A DNA stretch of 64,000 nt from Pseudarthrobacter siccitolerans. GTDB lineage: Bacteria; Actinomycetota; Actinomycetes; Actinomycetales; Micrococcaceae. This document shows, in pieces, positions 61,630 through 64,000 of the stretch (position 1 is its first letter; every line of letters begins with the position of its first letter). The stretch spans positions 2,232,001-2,296,000 of the forward strand of contig NZ_JAUSXB010000001.1 in NCBI RefSeq assembly GCF_030823375.1, read 5' to 3'. The position numbers were made by a program, and so were the translations under genes. Below the pieces are notes generated by a model, which was not told the origin of the DNA, made no database searches, and saw nothing but the letters and a program-made list of their open reading frames with translations.

Positions 61630-63039
61630 ATGGAAAGTTACGATGCCCTCCTGGCGTCCATCTCCCCCACATCCGGCCCTACCCGGACCATCCTCGACCC
61701 GGCAACCGGCGAAGAAGTGGGCGAGGCACCCATCCACACCCTCGAGCACCTTGAGGAGGCTGTCGCCGCCGCCCAGTCAGCCCAGCCTACCTGGGCAGCA
61801 CTGGGCCACGACGCCCGGTCGGCCGCGCTTCTTAAAGCAGCCGACGCCGTCGAACGCTCCGCCGAGGAGCTCGCCCGCCTGCTCTCCCGCGAGCAGGGCA
61901 AACCCCTCAACGGCCCTAATGCCCGCTTCGAAGTCGGCGCTTGCGCCGCCTGGCTGCGCGTCGCAGCCACTACCGCGCTTGAGCCTGAAACACTCGTGGA
62001 CGATGGCGAAACGTACGCCAAACTGCACTACAAGCCCATCGGCGTCGTGGGCGCCATCGGCCCGTGGAACTGGCCCATGATGATCACCGTCTGGCAGATC
62101 GCCCCGGCCCTGCGGATGGGAAATGCGGTAGTGGTCAAGCCGTCTGAATACACTCCGCTAAGCGTCCTCGCCCTCATCAAAGTTATCAACGAGGAACTGC
62201 CCGAAGGCCTGCTGTCCGTGGTTTCCGGGGGCCGGGGCGTCGGCGCCCGCCTCGCCGGACACCCGACCATCGGAAAGGTCATGTTTACGGGCTCCACCGC
62301 CACGGGCAAGGCCATCATCAAATCCTCCGCGGACACGGTCAAACGGCTCACCCTCGAACTAGGCGGGAATGACGCCGGCATCGTCCTGCCGGACGCCGAC
62401 CCCAAGGCCATCGCCGAAGGGCTCTTCTGGGGTGCCTTCATCAACACCGGACAGACCTGCGCAGCCCTGAAGCGCCTCTACGTCCACACCGACATTTACG
62501 ACGCCGTCTGTGAAGAACTCACTAACGTCGCCAAAGCGATGCCCATGGGAAATGGCCTGGACGAGAACAACGTCTTGGGCCCGCTGCAGAACAAGGCCCA
62601 GTACAGCATCGTCGCCAACCTGGTGGACGCCGCGAGGGAATCGGGCGCCCGCCTCCTGCTCGGCGGAAACCCGGATACCAGTCAGCCCGGCTACTTCTAC
62701 CCCACCACCCTCGTAGCGGACATCGACAATGACAACCCGCTGGTGGCTGAGGAACAGTTCGGTCCCGCCCTGCCCATCATCCGCTACAGCACGGTGGACG
62801 AGGCCGTGGAGAAAGCAAACGCACTCGACGTCGGGCTCGGCGCCTCGGTCTGGTCGTCCGATCTTCACGCCGCCCGCGAAGTCGCAGCGCGCATCCAGGC
62901 CGGCACCGTCTGGATCAACAAGCACGGCGCCGTGGACCCGCGGATCCCGTTCGGCGGCGCCAAGCAGTCCGGCTACGGCCTCGAGTTCGGGGTTGAAGGC
63001 CTCAAGGCCCTCGGGGTACCGCAGGTCATCAACGGATAA
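61630..63039 (+). CDS. aldehyde dehydrogenase family protein
   Basis: A 469-residue NAD(P)-dependent aldehyde dehydrogenase. Motifs: GVVGAIGPWNWPMMITVWQI, FTGSTATGKAIIKSSA, general base Glu in LTLELGGNDAGIV and catalytic Cys in NTGQTCAALKRLYV; the C-terminus has NKHGAVDPRIPFGGAKQSGY. It belongs with the broad-range and succinic-semialdehyde-type enzymes. ATG 61630 follows GGAG; a GTG four codons earlier overlaps that site. Located downstream of the ArsR-regulated membrane protein and 1.5 kb after hpaI, it could oxidise succinic semialdehyde, or the aldehyde from the amine oxidase; neither is shown by the sequence. Confidence 0.92.
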   Translation: MESYDALLASISPTSGPTRTILDPATGEEVGEAPIHTLEHLEEAVAAAQSAQPTWAALGHDARSAALLKAADAVERSAEELARLLSREQGKPLNGPNARFEVGACAAWLRVAATTALEPETLVDDGETYAKLHYKPIGVVGAIGPWNWPMMITVWQIAPALRMGNAVVVKPSEYTPLSVLALIKVINEELPEGLLSVVSGGRGVGARLAGHPTIGKVMFTGSTATGKAIIKSSADTVKRLTLELGGNDAGIVLPDADPKAIAEGLFWGAFINTGQTCAALKRLYVHTDIYDAVCEELTNVAKAMPMGNGLDENNVLGPLQNKAQYSIVANLVDAARESGARLLLGGNPDTSQPGYFYPTTLVADIDNDNPLVAEEQFGPALPIIRYSTVDEAVEKANALDVGLGASVWSSDLHAAREVAARIQAGTVWINKHGAVDPRIPFGGAKQSGYGLEFGVEGLKALGVPQVING

Positions 63040-63072
63040 GCACCGGGGACCGGCGTCGCCCCCATCACAGGG

Positions 63073-63471
63073 TTACCCCATGGCAGGGGCGGCGGCGGTC
63101 CGGCCGGAGAGCTGGCGTCGGGCCCAGCGGGCGAGTTTCTTGCCCTTGCCCTTCCACCAGTTGTCCTCGTCCTTGTCGTGGTGCAGGCGGAAGATGATGG
63201 CCATCAGCACGAACATCCCCATCACCACATCAATCCAGGACGCCAGCACCAGGGCAATCAGGACGGTTACCCCGTTGGCAATGATGGATGGAATGGCGAG
63301 GGTCCGGAAGACAGTGCTGGCGACGTAGCGCCGGTGGGACCGGGGCACGGACAGGGCACGCACCATGTCGAAGCACACGCATATCACCACCACTGTCTGG
63401 CCGATGGCCAGCAGGATCTGCCCGGGAATCGAGCCGCTGAAAGCGGCCACGCCTTCCATCCCCGGGCTCAC
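63073..63471 (-). CDS. small membrane protein of unknown function
   Basis: A 132-residue protein with three hydrophobic segments (PGQILLAIGQTVVVICVCFD, LAIPSIIANGVTVLIALVLA, VVMGMFVLMAIIFRLHH) and a basic C-terminus (WWKGKGKKLARWARRQLSG). No family is recognised. The start is GTG at 63471, no clear ribosome binding site; a later start would cut the first segment. It lies downstream of the hspR gene on the same strand but is separated from it by a strong terminator, so it is probably a separate unit, convergent with the aldehyde dehydrogenase gene. Confidence 0.65.
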   Translation of the reverse strand: MSPGMEGVAAFSGSIPGQILLAIGQTVVVICVCFDMVRALSVPRSHRRYVASTVFRTLAIPSIIANGVTVLIALVLASWIDVVMGMFVLMAIIFRLHHDKDEDNWWKGKGKKLARWARRQLSGRTAAAPAMG

Positions 63472-63505
63472 GGCCGGCCCTTGCTTTGAGCATTAAACAT
63501 AAAAA

Positions 63506-63567
63506 CCCCCAGAAACTTGGAACCACTGCTGCTGATCCAGCAGTGGTTCCATTCAAGTTTCCGGGGG
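63506..63567 (-). terminator. Strong intrinsic terminator after hspR
   Basis: CCCCC, GAAACTTG and GGAACCACTGCTG on the left pair with CAGCAGTGGTTCC, CAAGTTTC and GGGGG on the right, around a 6-base loop. On the minus strand the stem is followed by TTTTT, a classical Rho-independent signal for the hspR transcript. Confidence 0.9.
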
Positions 63568-63624
63568 CCGAAGCGTCACGAGTAGTGGGTACTCGAATTT
63601 CGGCCGGCCTGCTTAAGCCGCTAC

Positions 63625-64000
63625 CTATTGCCCGATGGCCCGCGGCCGCCACAGCACCACAGCCTGCGACCGCGGCCGGGGGCGCTGCCCGCGCGCCAGG
63701 CTCACCACGTCGCCCGCCGCGCCCGCCGCGAAGATCCGCGAATCGAACGGCTGCGGGCGCCGGCTGAGTTCCTCGGCGAGTTCCGAAACCCGGCGCTGCA
63801 GGGCGGCAACCTGGTTTTCGAGTTCCAGGATCCGCTTGATGCCTTCGAGCGAGACGCCCTCCTGGGAGAGCCGCTGCACCTCGCGCAGCATGTTGACGTC
63901 CCTTTGCGAATAGCGGCGGGACTTGCCGGGCGCGCGGCTGGGCGAAACGATGCCCAGCCGGTCGTACTGCCGCAGCGTCTGGGGGTGCATGTCCGCCAGT
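63625..64000 (-). CDS. hspR: MerR-type heat-shock regulator HspR (5' end outside window)
   Basis: The C-terminal 125 residues of a MerR-family repressor. The visible part begins LADMHPQTLRQYDRLGIVSP, with the second helix of the DNA-binding domain and the wing SRAPGKSRRYSQRDV, followed by the MerR coiled coil (SQEGVSLEGIKRILELENQV). HspR represses the dnaK-grpE-dnaJ operon and is normally its last gene; dnaJ would lie just beyond the window edge. A strong terminator follows the stop, as expected for the operon end. The start codon is not in the window. Confidence 0.92.
   Translation of the reverse strand, partial: LADMHPQTLRQYDRLGIVSPSRAPGKSRRYSQRDVNMLREVQRLSQEGVSLEGIKRILELENQVAALQRRVSELAEELSRRPQPFDSRIFAAGAAGDVVSLARGQRPRPRSQAVVLWRPRAIGQ

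Overview
The window is high-GC DNA from a Gram-positive actinobacterium, most probably Arthrobacter or Pseudarthrobacter (Micrococcaceae). The reasons are strong G/C bias at third codon positions, frequent GTG and TTG starts, an extradiol dioxygenase that matches the Arthrobacter/Brevibacterium homoprotocatechuate enzyme residue for residue at the active site, and an amine oxidase of the Arthrobacter globiformis phenethylamine oxidase type. The genus is an inference from these families. No rRNA, tRNA, CRISPR array or intact insertion sequence was found.

Layout. 1-9.5 kb: the 5' part of a DEAD-box RNA helicase with a structured leader, a methyltransferase, a two-module Lrp/AsnC regulator with an MFS exporter, a divergent M20 amidohydrolase with its MHS symporter, and a CynX/NimT-type MFS protein. 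9.6-18.5 kb: a small membrane protein, trmB, a frameshifted gene, a DUF1206 protein, an SRPBCC protein, two ECF sigma/anti-sigma pairs with secreted partner proteins, a DUF4287/DUF5655 protein and the remnant of a flavin oxidoreductase. 18.7-23.3 kb: a SWIM/SNF2 helicase and a GH43-like beta-propeller protein.

23.5-32.8 kb is a leftward nitrogen region: amt, then a tight operon of a type III glutamine synthetase, a split glutamate-synthase-like GlxBCD enzyme, a monomeric sarcosine-oxidase-like flavoprotein and an M20 carbamoylase/allantoate amidohydrolase, headed by an XRE-cupin regulator. 33.0-39.3 kb is a LacI-controlled ABC sugar locus (binding protein, two permeases, Gfo/Idh/MocA oxidoreductase, ThuA-like protein) resembling the rhizobial thu trehalose system but without an ATPase. 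39.3-44.7 kb is a copper amine oxidase with a His-rich membrane protein, a TetR regulator, a D-threonine-aldolase-like PLP enzyme and a FeaR-like AraC regulator. 44.7-51.5 kb carries gdhA, an AmiS/UreI channel, an APC permease, amylosucrase and pheA.

51.5-60.2 kb is a homoprotocatechuate (3,4-dihydroxyphenylacetate) meta-cleavage cluster: a class A flavin monooxygenase, a FAH-RraA fusion, a GntR regulator, hpaE, hpaD, hpaH and hpaI. Together with the amine oxidase it could carry aromatic amines (tyramine or dopamine) through hydroxyphenylacetates to pyruvate and succinic semialdehyde; the aldehyde dehydrogenase at 61.6 kb may handle an aldehyde in this route. 60.2-64 kb holds an ArsR-rhodanese regulator with two palindromic operators, a membrane protein, that dehydrogenase, and the 3' part of hspR.

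The most notable signals are: back-to-back SigL-type promoters sharing one -35 palindrome between an ECF sigma gene and its lipoprotein; clear operators for LacI, ArsR, TetR and GntR regulators; GlnR-like boxes upstream of amt; the FAH-RraA fusion replacing the tandem-FAH HpaG; a Glx operon paired with a monomeric oxidase; two related long palindromes 42 kb apart; and two genes that appear to use AUU or AUC starts.
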